DNA of 64,000 nucleotides from JAHFTY01 sp964584785 (lineage in GTDB: Bacteria; Acidobacteriota; Terriglobia; 20CM-2-55-15), in NCBI GenBank assembly GCA_964584785.1, contig CAZPBY010000036.1:11624-75623 (forward strand), given 5' to 3'. A model generated the notes under the pieces. That model was not told the DNA's origin and searched no databases. It saw only the letters and a list, made by a program, of their open reading frames with translations. Positions 1-8,638 of this stretch are shown here, one piece after another (the stretch's first letter is position 1; the number at the start of each line of letters is the position of its first letter). Both the position numbers and the translations under genes were made by a program.

Positions 1-131
1 TCCAACACCTTCACGAGTCCGATCACGATCAGAATGACGGGCCACATTCGTCCAAAACTGAACTCGCCGGGAAAGAGGTTGTTCAACAGGAACAACACTC
101 CGATAACGATGAGCATCAATGGTCCTGTCAT
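1..131 (-). CDS. LiaF/DUF5668-like membrane protein (partial, C-terminus off window)
   Basis: Only the first 43 codons are in the window. They read MTGPLMLIVIGVLFLLNNL and continue with FGRMWPVILIVIGLV: two short hydrophobic helices around a loop with a conserved W-P pair, as in the LiaI/LiaF-like transmembrane region (DUF5668). The ATG shares one base with the TAA stop of the upstream gene, so it is very probably the fourth cistron of the sigma-factor operon. The C-terminal end of the upstream protein has the same W-P-LVLIGLGIW motif, so the two are likely related in their membrane parts. The specific function is unknown. Confidence 0.7.
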   Translation of the reverse strand, partial: MTGPLMLIVIGVLFLLNNLFPGEFSFGRMWPVILIVIGLVKVL

Positions 132-805
132 TACGCCGCCTTTCCCTGGAACCGCTTCAGCATCCAGATTCCAAGCCCGATGAGGACCAGCGGCCACAAT
201 TGACCGATTCGGTCGAATCGAACGATGTCGAAGTTATCCGCGAGGAAGAGTCCGCCGATCACCACCAGCGCAACGCCGCCCCACAATTCTTTGTGCTGCA
301 TGTCGCCGAATTGCTGATGCAGCCGGTCGATCGGTGTTTCCAGTTCCACTCCTTCAGCTGCCAGTTTTCTTTTCTTGGCCGTGTAGTACGCCTCGAAGGG
401 CATATAGAAATAGAACGCCGCGGTAGCCAGCCCCAGCAGGGCTTCACCGCCGCCATGCAAGGCGTCCTGCATTTGAATCAGAAGTCCGAAGATCAAGACG
501 TGGATGGCGGCCTTCATGAAGTCGCCGTTATAAATGGCACCGACGCCGGGGATCATGCCCAATGCGAACGCCGCGCCCGGATTCGATCCGTATACTGCGG
601 CGTGTTTTTTGGGGGGCGGGGGTGCTGCAGCTTCACGTGCCGGGCCGCGTTGATCAGACGTCGCTTGTTTGTTGACGATCTCTACGAGACACGGCTCGCA
701 GTAAACGCTTCCACGCAGGTTATGAGTACATTCCGTGCAAAGCGCATGCCCGCATCGGATGCAGAATGCAGCGGCCTGAACCTCTGCGTGGTTGAAACAA
801 TTCAT
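131..805 (-). CDS. B-box zinc-finger protein with C-terminal membrane region
   Basis: The 224-residue protein begins with a compact Cys/His zinc-binding module (C3, H6, C15, C18, C23, C36, C39 by eye), resembling the B-box finger often found at the N-terminus of bacterial membrane proteins. A Pro/Ala linker with four consecutive prolines follows at about 60-66. Hydrophobic segments at about 77-110 (NPGAAFALGMIPGVGAIYNG) and 115-140 come next, and a C-terminal pair has the LiaF-like W-P-LVLIGLGIWML motif. The start ATG overlaps the anti-sigma stop (TGATG). Position suggests a membrane effector or sensor of the ECF regulon. The zinc role is inferred from residue spacing only. Confidence 0.8.
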   Translation of the reverse strand: MNCFNHAEVQAAAFCIRCGHALCTECTHNLRGSVYCEPCLVEIVNKQATSDQRGPAREAAAPPPPKKHAAVYGSNPGAAFALGMIPGVGAIYNGDFMKAAIHVLIFGLLIQMQDALHGGGEALLGLATAAFYFYMPFEAYYTAKKRKLAAEGVELETPIDRLHQQFGDMQHKELWGGVALVVIGGLFLADNFDIVRFDRIGQLWPLVLIGLGIWMLKRFQGKAA

Positions 806-1290
806 CAGGAAATCTCCCTTAATCGCTCGAGCCCGGCTCGAATTTCTGTAACGAGCGGTGCCCGGTAGAAGGTCTTTACGGCGCCGTCAAACGCGCGGTA
901 ATAGACAGCCGACGGATTCCGAACAAGCGAGCCAAAATCTGCCGCGGACACGGGCGCCAGCGAACCGATCCAGCCAATCATCAATACCGCCGTCAGCAGG
1001 CCGATGGCTGTGCGCGGTTCGATAAACCAGCGGCCGACAGCGGTGAGAGTGTCCAGCCAGGTCTCGCGTACGACGTGAGGCGTGTTGGCGACGATTCTCG
1101 TCGCGAGCCACGGAGGCGGTTCGTACGACGGGAAACCCGCTCCCCACTCGAGAACTTCGCGCATACCGGCAAGCAACTCACCACAAAAGTTGCAGTCTCG
1201 AAGATGCCGCTCGATCGAGGCGCGCTCGGAGTCGTTGAGCGTGTTCTCCAGATAATCCGACAATCGTTCTTCGCAAATCGTGCAATTCAT
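805..1290 (-). CDS. Zinc-finger anti-sigma factor (zf-HC2 type), membrane anchored
   Basis: The 161-residue protein has an N-terminal anti-sigma zinc finger: C3 and C6, then H-L-R-D-C-x-x-C around residues 29-36 (HLRDCNFCGELL). One predicted membrane helix lies at about 94-111 (AIGLLTAVLMIGWIGSLA), followed by a short periplasmic tail. This is the usual architecture of ZAS-type anti-sigma factors, which hold an ECF sigma factor at the membrane. The gene overlaps the sigma-factor stop by four bases (ATGA) and the next gene by one, so stoichiometric coupled translation with its cognate sigma factor is likely. The signal sensed is not evident. Confidence 0.88.
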   Translation of the reverse strand: MNCTICEERLSDYLENTLNDSERASIERHLRDCNFCGELLAGMREVLEWGAGFPSYEPPPWLATRIVANTPHVVRETWLDTLTAVGRWFIEPRTAIGLLTAVLMIGWIGSLAPVSAADFGSLVRNPSAVYYRAFDGAVKTFYRAPLVTEIRAGLERLREIS

Positions 1291-1856
1291 AACGTGTCCC
1301 GCACGCCTTTCAGCAGTCGTGCCAGTTCGGCGCGGCCACGATTGATCCTCGATTTCACGGTACCGACAGGTACTTTAAGCATGTCGGCAATCTCTTCGTA
1401 CGTGAATTCTTCAAGATCCCTCAAAATCACCGCCTCGCGAAGCTCCTCGGAAAGCCGAAGCAGCGTCCGGTGAACCCGTTCGGAAAGTTCACGTTGTTCG
1501 AGCGCCTGGGCCGGACTTTTAAAACGGTCCGGGTTTTCTTCAGCCTTCTCATATTCCACCTCGAGTGAATCGGTTTGCGATCGTTCCGTTTTGAACTTCC
1601 GGTAGTGGTCGATGATGTGATTTCGACCCACCCGGACCATCCATGTCACGAGCGCCCCCGAATCCGGGCGATACGTACTGAGCGTCCGATAGACCTTCAA
1701 AAAGATTTCTTGAGTCAGATCCTCGGCCTCATCAAACTTTCCCGTATAGCGGTAGGCCAAATTGTAAATCCGCGAGTTGTACTGACGAACTATGGTTTCC
1801 CAGGCGCCGTGGTCGCCCGACAGGCACCCTTTTACCAGTTCGGAATCAGAGCTCAC
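1287..1856 (-). CDS. RNA polymerase ECF sigma factor (RpoE-like)
   Basis: The 189-residue protein has sigma region 2 at about 20-90, including YNLAYRYTGKFDEAEDLTQE (region 2.1-2.2) and the DNA-melting/-10 segment WMVRVGRNHIIDHYRK. Region 4 at about 130-183 contains LRDLEEFTYEEIADMLKVPV and GTVKSRINRGRAEL, the -35 recognition helix-turn-helix. Length and domain order fit group 4 (ECF) sigma factors. It is the first gene of a four-gene minus-strand operon with its anti-sigma factor immediately downstream. An ECF-like promoter may lie at 1941-1973, which would make the operon self-regulated. Confidence 0.93.
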   Translation of the reverse strand: MSSDSELVKGCLSGDHGAWETIVRQYNSRIYNLAYRYTGKFDEAEDLTQEIFLKVYRTLSTYRPDSGALVTWMVRVGRNHIIDHYRKFKTERSQTDSLEVEYEKAEENPDRFKSPAQALEQRELSERVHRTLLRLSEELREAVILRDLEEFTYEEIADMLKVPVGTVKSRINRGRAELARLLKGVRDTL

Positions 1857-1940
1857 GTCGTGTTTGGTGGCTGCGCCTGCCGGGCTCGCAGTTGCAGCCG
1901 CTCATCGTTTTGGCCTCTCGCCTTCGCCGTTACTCATTGG

Positions 1941-1973
1941 TACTAAACGAATTGCCGAGAAGAAAAGTTTCAA
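1941..1973 (-). promoter_or_regulatory. Possible autoregulated ECF promoter
   Basis: Read on the minus strand, TTGAAAC (1973-1967) is followed after 17 bases by CGTTTAGTA (1949-1941). Spacing and the GAAAC core are like RpoE-type -35/-10 pairs, and the site lies 85 bases upstream of the sigma-factor ATG. This is a match by eye only; the consensus for this sigma factor is unknown. Confidence 0.28.
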
Positions 1974-2007
1974 GAATCTAAGACCCTTCTGAGATAATTC
2001 CGGTGAA

Positions 2008-3018
2008 ATGAACCGGAAGTTATTGGTAATTATAGTGTTATTCGCGATCGTGGGCATTGTAGCCTATGAATCCGGCGGCTGGAAATTCGACTGGCGTCTC
2101 TTTTTGTCGAGTTTTCGAGGGCTACACATCGGCTGGCTCATTGCTTCTATCGTCGTTACGCTCGGCACCTACGTATCACGAGCCATCCGTTGGCAAGTAC
2201 TGCTCGATCCTCTGAAGAAAATCCACCTTCATACCCTGATGACGGCCACCCTCGTTGGGTTCTCCGCCATTTACATACTAGGCCGGGCGGGCGAGTTGCT
2301 TCGGCCGGTATGGTTGACTCGCAAAGAGCGAGTGCCGTTGAGCGCGTCTGTTGCGGCAATTCTGGTGGAGCGCTTCCTGGATTCCCTGATGTTGGTGATC
2401 TTCTTTGCGGGAGCCCTTCTGGTTGTGGAGTTGCCGGCAGCCGCCCACGCGGCGGCCCTGTTGGAGCAGATGAAGCGGGCGGCGTGGCTGCTTGTGATCG
2501 GATCGATCGGCGTCATGATCGGCATGTTTGTTTTTCGATCGAACATCGACCACATCGTCGACTTCATTCCGTTTCGGAGGGTCGGGCGTTTGCTGCACAA
2601 CTTCGCTCAAGGCCTGTCGTTCCTACGCGGGCCGCGAAGTTTCGGAATCGTTCTGTTTCACTCGCTCGTGCTGTGGATTCTGATCGCGCTCCAGTTCTGG
2701 TTCATGATGCTCGGCATGAATTTTGAATTCACGTTTGCCGAGTCGTCGCTGGTCATGGTGGGCGTGGCCATTGGATCGATCCTCCAGATCCCCGGAGTGG
2801 GAGGCGGATTCCAGGCCGCCCTGATCTTTTGTCTCGGAACGCTCTTCGCCGTTCCCGCCGAGAAATCGGCCGCGGCTTCGCTCATTGCGTGGGTCCTGAG
2901 TGTGGCGCCGACGATCGGCATCGCAGCGCTCTACATGCTCGCTACCGGACTCTCATTCAAAGATATTTTGGCGGATTCGAAGCATGAAATGTCCATTCTG
3001 CGGTCATCTTCAAGATAA
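2008..3018 (+). CDS. Lysylphosphatidylglycerol synthase TM-region (YbhN/UPF0104)-like protein
   Basis: The 336-residue integral membrane protein has an N-terminal signal-anchor helix followed by six to eight further hydrophobic segments. It carries hallmarks of the flippase-like/LPG-synthase TM family: RAIRWQVLL near residue 63, GRAGELLRPVWL near 92, and PGVGGGFQAALIFC near 264. There is no cytosolic aminoacyl-transferase domain, so it is a stand-alone membrane domain, perhaps moving or flipping a lipid-linked molecule. The substrate cannot be read from sequence. Its 3' end overlaps the start of nrdR by 35 bases. It is transcribed divergently from the sigma-factor operon. Confidence 0.82.
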   Translation: MNRKLLVIIVLFAIVGIVAYESGGWKFDWRLFLSSFRGLHIGWLIASIVVTLGTYVSRAIRWQVLLDPLKKIHLHTLMTATLVGFSAIYILGRAGELLRPVWLTRKERVPLSASVAAILVERFLDSLMLVIFFAGALLVVELPAAAHAAALLEQMKRAAWLLVIGSIGVMIGMFVFRSNIDHIVDFIPFRRVGRLLHNFAQGLSFLRGPRSFGIVLFHSLVLWILIALQFWFMMLGMNFEFTFAESSLVMVGVAIGSILQIPGVGGGFQAALIFCLGTLFAVPAEKSAAASLIAWVLSVAPTIGIAALYMLATGLSFKDILADSKHEMSILRSSSR

Positions 3019-3442
3019 GGTTGTCGATTCGAGGGAGAGCAAGGAAGGCGACGCCATCCGTCGTCGCCGGCAGTGCCTCGGATGCCAACGGCGGTTTACC
3101 AGCTACGAACGCATCGACGAGATCCCATACATGGTCGTCAAGAAGGACGGCCGTCGCGAGCGATTCGACCGGCAGAAGGTCTTGGCCGGACTGCTGAAAG
3201 CGAGCGAGAAACGGCCGGTTTCGATGGTGCAACTCGAGACGATTGCGGACCAGGCGGAATCGATGGTTCAGGAGTCGAGCGAACGCGAAGCCGCCACACG
3301 CGCGATCGGCGAGATAATCATGAAGGAGCTCAAGAATCTCGACAAAGTTGCGTACGTGCGCTTCGCCTCGGTGTATCTTGATTTTAAAGACGTGCCTGAA
3401 TTCATGAATGAGTTGAAGGATCTGCTGAAGAGCAGAGAGTGA
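2984..3442 (+). CDS. nrdR: Transcriptional repressor NrdR
   Basis: The open frame extends further upstream, but the ATG at 2984 gives the canonical N-terminus MKCPFCGHLQDKVVDSRESK. The product is 152 residues, the usual NrdR size. A four-Cys zinc ribbon (C3, C6, and the CLGCQRRF pair near 31-34) is followed by an ATP-cone (about 49-139; VVKKDGRRERFDRQKVLAGL). NrdR binds NrdR boxes upstream of ribonucleotide reductase genes in response to dATP/ATP. No nrd gene is in this window, so its targets lie elsewhere. The start lies inside the end of the preceding membrane-protein gene. Confidence 0.95.
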   Translation: MKCPFCGHLQDKVVDSRESKEGDAIRRRRQCLGCQRRFTSYERIDEIPYMVVKKDGRRERFDRQKVLAGLLKASEKRPVSMVQLETIADQAESMVQESSEREAATRAIGEIIMKELKNLDKVAYVRFASVYLDFKDVPEFMNELKDLLKSRE

Positions 3443-3460
3443 CGAGCGGAGCTATTGAAA

Positions 3461-3832
3461 ATGTATTTCGAATTTCATGCCGGCCGCCGTCAGACGTGGG
3501 CTCCTGCGGTGGACGTCTGTGAACGTGCTGAGGAAGTCGTCATCCTTGTCGAAATGCCCGGCATCGTTCCTTCCGAGGTCAAACTATCGTGGCACGAAGG
3601 CGTTCTCACCATTTCAGGTCACAAACGCCAGCCCTCGAACGCGAACATCAGCCGCCACTTCTGTGTCGAACGCGCCTACGGCGAGTTCTGCCGGGAACTC
3701 TCCATCAACATTCCCGTGGACCAGGACAGGGCCCGAGCCGAATTGCACGATGGTCTGATGCGCATATATCTACCCAAGAAGACCTTCAAGCCGGAGGCGA
3801 TCGAGATTCCGATTCATTACCCGGAGCGCTAA
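3461..3832 (+). CDS. Hsp20/alpha-crystallin family small heat-shock protein
   Basis: The roughly 123-residue protein is mostly one alpha-crystallin domain. PAVDVCERAEEVVILVEMPG opens the beta-sandwich, GVLTISGHKR is the central strand pair, and the C-terminal AELHDGLMRIYLPK is the typical A-x-x-x-x-G-x-L variant. An I-x-I-like EIPI tail (about 116-119) could serve oligomer assembly. I chose ATG 3461 over the in-frame TTG at 3455 because GGAG at 3448-3451 is properly spaced from the ATG. It sits 18 bases after nrdR and 28 before lon, a natural pairing of holdase and quality-control protease. Confidence 0.9.
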   Translation: MYFEFHAGRRQTWAPAVDVCERAEEVVILVEMPGIVPSEVKLSWHEGVLTISGHKRQPSNANISRHFCVERAYGEFCRELSINIPVDQDRARAELHDGLMRIYLPKKTFKPEAIEIPIHYPER

Positions 3833-3860
3833 TTGCCGGGCATACGGTAAAAACAAAAGA

Positions 3861-6308
3861 ATGAGTGTTGAACTGGTAAAGAGCGAACCTAACGCGGCCG
3901 AAGATCAGCAGCAGTTGAAGATTCCCGACATGCTTCCGGTTCTTCCGCTGCCCGACTCGGTAGTCTTCCCTTACATGATCCTGCCTCTCTTCGTGAACCG
4001 TGAGAAAGGCACGAAAGCTGTCGATCAGGCGCTTTCGGAAAACCGGATGATCCTGCTCGTGGCGCAGAAGAATGAAAGTGTCGACGATCCGAAACCCGAG
4101 GATCTTCATCGATTCGGAACGGTTTCGGTCATCATGCGCATGTTGAAGTTGCCGGACGGACGTATTCGGATTCTCGTGCAGGGTTTCTCACGAGCCGAAG
4201 TGGAGTACTACGATGAATCGCATCCTTATCTGGTTGCCAAAGTCATTCCGAAGCTGGAACCCACGGTGACCGCCGATTCCGTCGAGCTCGAAGCGCTGAT
4301 CCGGAATGTCAAGACGGCGTTCGAGAAAGCGGTATCGCTCGGCAAAAACATCTCGCAGGACGTGCTGGTCATCGCAGCGAACCTCGACGAACCCGCTCGT
4401 CTGGGGGATCTCGTCGCATCCAACCTCGATTTAAAAGTCGATAAGGCACAAGAGGTGCTTGAAATCAGCGATCCCGTTGCCCGTCTTCGCCGTGTTCATG
4501 AACTGCTCGCGAAAGAGATCGGCGTTCTGGAAGTGCAGAACGAGATCAACACGCAGGCTCGTGGTGAAATCGACAAAAGTCAGCGCGAGTTTTATCTGCG
4601 CCAACAGATGAAGGCGATTCAACAGGAACTCGGCGAAGGCAACGAACTGCAGGAAGAGATCGAGCAGTATCGGACGAAAATCAAAAAGGCCAGGATGCCC
4701 GCCGAGGTGACTGAAGAAGCCGAACGCCAGCTCTCACGTCTCGAGCGCATGCATCCGGACGCCGCTGAGACAGCCACGCTGCGCAATTATCTGGACTGGA
4801 TGGTCGGACTTCCCTGGTCCAAAGCGACGAAAGACAACCTCGATCTCAGGAAGGCCCAGAAGATTCTCGACGAGGATCACTACGGACTCGAAAAGATCAA
4901 GGAGCGGATTCTCGAACACCTCGCCGTCCGCAAGCTCAAGAAGGATTCGAAGGGGCCGATACTCTGTTTCGTCGGTCCGCCCGGCGTGGGAAAGACGTCG
5001 CTGGGCCGGTCGATCGCCCGCGCGTTGGGACGAAAATTTGTTCGCATCAGCCTTGGCGGCGTTCATGATGAAGCCGAGATTCGCGGTCATCGCCGCACTT
5101 ACGTCGGAGCGATGCCGGGCCGCATCATCCAGAGCATCAGCCAGGCCGGCACGAATAATCCGGTGTTCATGATGGACGAGGTGGACAAGATCGGCGCCGA
5201 TTTCCGGGGCGATCCCTCATCGGCGTTGCTCGAGGTGCTTGATCCGGAGCAGAACGTCGCTTTCCGTGACAACTATCTGGGGGTACCGTTCGATCTGTCG
5301 AATGTGATGTTCGTCACCACCGCGAATATGCTGGACCCGATTCAGCCGGCCTTTCGCGATCGGATGGAGATCATCCAGCTGAGCGGATATACCGAGCAGG
5401 AAAAGCTGGAAATTGCCAAGCGTCACCTCATTCCGAAACAGATCGGAGAACACGGCCTGACGAGAGCGAGTATTCAGTTCACCGACGAAGCGCTTCGCAT
5501 GCTCATCAACCAGTACACACAGGAAGCAGGACTCCGCAACCTCGAGCGCGAAATCGCATCCGTGTGCCGCAAAGTCGCGCGGCAGATCGCGTCGGGCGAG
5601 AAGAAAGTCCGGAAGATCCACACCGACAACCTCGACTCGTTTCTCGGCCGGCCGAAAGTCTTTCAGGATGAACTGTTGAAACGCGATCAGGTCGGCGTCG
5701 CGACCGGACTGGCATGGACGCCCGTCGGCGGCGATATTCTTTTCATCGAAGCTACTTCGATGCGGGGACGCGGCGGCCTGATGCTGACTGGCCAGCTCGG
5801 CGACGTCATGAAAGAGAGTGCGCAGGCGGCGATCAGCTACGCGCGGTCTCACGCGAGCGAGTTCGGAATCAAAGACGACTTCTTCGGCAAGCACGACATC
5901 CACATTCATGTGCCTGAAGGCTCAATTCCCAAGGATGGTCCGTCGGCCGGTGTGACCATGGCCACTGCGATTCTGTCGCTTCTCTGCGGCAGAGCCGTTC
6001 ACCGGAAAATCGCCATGACAGGCGAGATCACTCTTCGCGGAGAGGTGCTGCCAGTCGGCGGTATCAAGGAAAAGATCCTTGCCGCGCACCGCGCGAAGAT
6101 CGACACGGTGATTCTGCCGGAACTCAACAAGCGCGACCTCGAAGACGTCAATGAGGAGATTCGCAGGAACATGAAGTTCGTGTTTGTGGACAACGTCAAC
6201 GAGGTTTTCAAGACTGCCCTCTTGCCGCTGAAGCCGAAGATCTCGAAGGGCCCGCGGTTGCTGCGATCCAAACGGTCCCGAACTCTCAGGCCCGCGGCAC
6301 AGGCCTAA
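3861..6308 (+). CDS. lon: ATP-dependent endopeptidase Lon (LonA)
   Basis: The 815-residue protein has the full LonA layout. The N-terminal substrate-binding LON domain (about 24-215) begins at LPVLPLPDSVVFPYMILPLF, and a helical linker follows. The AAA+ module has Walker A GPPGVGKTS near residue 371 and Walker B VFMMDEVDK. The C-terminal serine protease domain has Ser695 in PKDGPSAGVTMA and Lys738 in GGIKEK, the catalytic dyad at the normal 43-residue spacing. A basic tail (KRSRTLRP) follows. It degrades misfolded and regulatory proteins in the cytosol. It lies between an Hsp20 gene and thiL, which starts 5 bases after the stop. Confidence 0.97.
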   Translation: MSVELVKSEPNAAEDQQQLKIPDMLPVLPLPDSVVFPYMILPLFVNREKGTKAVDQALSENRMILLVAQKNESVDDPKPEDLHRFGTVSVIMRMLKLPDGRIRILVQGFSRAEVEYYDESHPYLVAKVIPKLEPTVTADSVELEALIRNVKTAFEKAVSLGKNISQDVLVIAANLDEPARLGDLVASNLDLKVDKAQEVLEISDPVARLRRVHELLAKEIGVLEVQNEINTQARGEIDKSQREFYLRQQMKAIQQELGEGNELQEEIEQYRTKIKKARMPAEVTEEAERQLSRLERMHPDAAETATLRNYLDWMVGLPWSKATKDNLDLRKAQKILDEDHYGLEKIKERILEHLAVRKLKKDSKGPILCFVGPPGVGKTSLGRSIARALGRKFVRISLGGVHDEAEIRGHRRTYVGAMPGRIIQSISQAGTNNPVFMMDEVDKIGADFRGDPSSALLEVLDPEQNVAFRDNYLGVPFDLSNVMFVTTANMLDPIQPAFRDRMEIIQLSGYTEQEKLEIAKRHLIPKQIGEHGLTRASIQFTDEALRMLINQYTQEAGLRNLEREIASVCRKVARQIASGEKKVRKIHTDNLDSFLGRPKVFQDELLKRDQVGVATGLAWTPVGGDILFIEATSMRGRGGLMLTGQLGDVMKESAQAAISYARSHASEFGIKDDFFGKHDIHIHVPEGSIPKDGPSAGVTMATAILSLLCGRAVHRKIAMTGEITLRGEVLPVGGIKEKILAAHRAKIDTVILPELNKRDLEDVNEEIRRNMKFVFVDNVNEVFKTALLPLKPKISKGPRLLRSKRSRTLRPAAQA

Positions 6309-6313
6309 GAAGG

Positions 6314-7255
6314 ATGAGCGCGGATATCCCGTCGGGCTTTGGAGGAGAAAACGCCCTCATCCGGAGGATTCGCGAAAGATTTTCTGATCCGCGCATTCCC
6401 CTCGGAATCGGTGACGACGCTGCAATTGTCGAGATCCCTCCAGGCTATTCGATCGTCTACTGCAGCGACGTGGTTGTCGAGAACACGCACTTCATTCGCG
6501 AGCTTCACCCACCGGATTCCGTCGGCTACAAAGCGGTAGCGGTGAATGTCAGCGATGTTGGCGCCATGGGCGGTGTGCCGATGTTCTTCACGCTGTCGCT
6601 CGCGATGCCCGCGGGCGTCGGCGTCAAATGGGTCGATGCTTTTCTCGACGGCGTTGAACGCGCATGCGCGGATTTCGAAGTGAACCTGGTTGGTGGAGAT
6701 TCGTCGTCGGCGGAACGAATCTTCGTCGACGTTTCGATGATCGGGCGCGTTGAAAAGGGCATGGAAGTCCGACGTTCCGGCGCAAAGCCCGGCGATGGAA
6801 TCTACGTGACCGGTTCGCTGGGCGGCTCCGCGCTCGGACTGGCGCGTCTCCGCGCTGCGGGTGACTTAAGTGATGATGCGGTTCAACGGCACCTTTATCC
6901 GTCGCCCCGGCACAAGCTTGGTGCGGTCATTGCGGCGCAGGCGCACGCGATGATCGACATCAGTGACGGACTCTCCACGGACCTCATGCACATTCTCGAA
7001 GAGTCGAACGTCTCGGCGCGAGTTTACAGGCAGCTTATTCCGGGCTGGAAAAAGGCCGCTGACGACCACATCCTTCACGGCGGTGAAGAATACGAATTGC
7101 TGATCACGGCCGATTCTTTACCCGTCGGGATTGACGGCGTTCCAGTCACGCGCATTGGGGAGATCATCGCCGCCGGTCTCGACCGCCAGATCTTTCTGAT
7201 TGACCAGTCGAGCGAATCTGTTCTACAACCGCGAGGCTTCGAGCATTTCCTGTAG
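6314..7255 (+). CDS. thiL: Thiamine-monophosphate kinase ThiL
   Basis: The 313-residue protein phosphorylates thiamine monophosphate to the diphosphate using ATP. Family motifs are in order: GIGDDAAIV near 33, DVVVENTHF near 55, a VNVSDVGAMGG segment, NLVGGDSSS, then DISDGLSTDL near 215 and HGGEEYEL near 255, which together build the Mg/ATP and substrate sites. Length matches the family. It follows lon by 5 bases and precedes a membrane protein by 18, so it is probably co-transcribed with the protein-quality genes, though no metabolic link to them is evident. A ThDP-dependent enzyme is encoded at 55593-57181. Confidence 0.95.
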   Translation: MSADIPSGFGGENALIRRIRERFSDPRIPLGIGDDAAIVEIPPGYSIVYCSDVVVENTHFIRELHPPDSVGYKAVAVNVSDVGAMGGVPMFFTLSLAMPAGVGVKWVDAFLDGVERACADFEVNLVGGDSSSAERIFVDVSMIGRVEKGMEVRRSGAKPGDGIYVTGSLGGSALGLARLRAAGDLSDDAVQRHLYPSPRHKLGAVIAAQAHAMIDISDGLSTDLMHILEESNVSARVYRQLIPGWKKAADDHILHGGEEYELLITADSLPVGIDGVPVTRIGEIIAAGLDRQIFLIDQSSESVLQPRGFEHFL

Positions 7256-7273
7256 TTCGACGCGAGGTGGTGA

Positions 7274-8635
7274 GTGACTGTGAACCGAAAGGTCGTAGTC
7301 TTTCTCGCGCGATACGGTATTCCCACTGTCATCGCGGCTGTTCTGATCGCCGGGCTGCGGCTCTACAACTACACCTACTTCTGGCTGGACGACTTCAACA
7401 ACGTTTACTGGGTTCGCCGCGAGGGATTCTGGAAAATCCTCGAGCACAACCTGAATCCATGGTCCCTGTTCTTCCGTCCGCTCGGCATGCTGGTCTACTG
7501 GATCATATTTCAAACGGCTCACTTGAACTCCGTGCCTTATCACTTGTTGTCGTGGACCCTTCACGCGATCAACACCGGGCTTGTCTTCTTGTTCTTGCGG
7601 CAAGCCACGAAATCGCAATACGCAGCGGGCCTGGCCGTTCTGTTCTTCGCATTTCGGGAGAACTTTGCCGACATCTACTGGAGCTTCGCAAATATCTTCC
7701 AATTGCTGGCTTTCGGACTTGTGATGACCGGCATGTTGTTGTACTCGCGTTTCGGTTATTCGATCAAGGAAACGCTCATTCTCACGGCAATTCTGATCCT
7801 CACGATACGAGCAGAAGAACAAGGCGTGCTGCTTCCGGTCGTTTGGCTCGCGTACGAATTTCTGATCCGTCGAAAGCTGAACTGGCGCAATCTCTGGCTT
7901 CGCTATGCGATTTTCGCCATCGCGATGCTGTGGTTCGGCTGGTTGAAAGTGACGACGATGCATGATACCGATCCGACGCGTCCGTACTACATGGACGTTT
8001 CCGCGGTCACGTTCGGCCGGGGCTACGGATGGTATTTCAACTCGCTCTACGAAACTCACCTGCGATGGGGAGCATGGTTCATTATCTCCGCGTTGCTCGC
8101 TATAACGTTCGCCGTACGGAGGAACGGTTGGGCTCTCTTCTTCTTGTTCTTTACGTACGTCATGCTGGGGCCGTACGTTTTTCTGGTCAATCACCGGTAC
8201 GAACTCTATTCGTATGTGTCTTTCGTTGGAATGGTCGGGTTGCTTGCCCTCGGTATAAATGCCGTCGCCCATGGTATCCGCAGGGTCCTTCCGCGTCCTG
8301 TTGCCGTGTCTGTCCTCTCTCTGGTGTTCGTCGTTGCCGCACTAGGGCATTTCAGGCACGAAGAGCGCCGCAATCGCGTGGGTCGCGGCTATATCAAGGA
8401 TGTCTTGAATGACTATCGCGTGTTCCTGAGTGAGCTTCAGTCGCTGCCCGACGCCTCTTCGGTGCGAATGCTTTACTACACGGCGATACCGAGGCACATG
8501 GACGAACTCACGATCCTGTGCGCCACGCAATTCGGCCTGGATCGCATCGATGTGGAAACCCAGGTCGTCCAAACCTGCCCCGCCGAAGGTTCATGCGTGG
8601 CTTTTGAAAACGGCCACCTGCGAAGACTTCAATAA
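7274..8635 (+). CDS. Polytopic membrane protein, GT-C glycosyltransferase-like
   Basis: The 453-residue protein has about ten hydrophobic helices. After the first helix comes YFWLDDFNNVYW, an acidic pair in the first outer loop like the catalytic Asp site of GT-C (PMT/ArnT-type) enzymes, then SLFFRPLGMLVYW. The C-terminal 90 residues are soluble. This pattern fits lipid-linked sugar transferases that glycosylate at the outer membrane face, but no close family can be named. The start is a GTG at 7274 preceded by GAGGTGG. It ends just before the PadR operator region. Confidence 0.68.
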   Translation: MTVNRKVVVFLARYGIPTVIAAVLIAGLRLYNYTYFWLDDFNNVYWVRREGFWKILEHNLNPWSLFFRPLGMLVYWIIFQTAHLNSVPYHLLSWTLHAINTGLVFLFLRQATKSQYAAGLAVLFFAFRENFADIYWSFANIFQLLAFGLVMTGMLLYSRFGYSIKETLILTAILILTIRAEEQGVLLPVVWLAYEFLIRRKLNWRNLWLRYAIFAIAMLWFGWLKVTTMHDTDPTRPYYMDVSAVTFGRGYGWYFNSLYETHLRWGAWFIISALLAITFAVRRNGWALFFLFFTYVMLGPYVFLVNHRYELYSYVSFVGMVGLLALGINAVAHGIRRVLPRPVAVSVLSLVFVVAALGHFRHEERRNRVGRGYIKDVLNDYRVFLSELQSLPDASSVRMLYYTAIPRHMDELTILCATQFGLDRIDVETQVVQTCPAEGSCVAFENGHLRRLQ

Positions 8636-8638
8636 TTA

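Noticed and set aside
119..868. Plus-strand open frame of 249 codons
   Set aside because: It is antisense to the B-box gene and has the His/Arg/Gln-rich composition of a shadow frame.
7223..8272. Minus-strand frame of 349 codons
   Set aside because: Antisense to the GT-C-like membrane gene; rich in charged residues with no motif.
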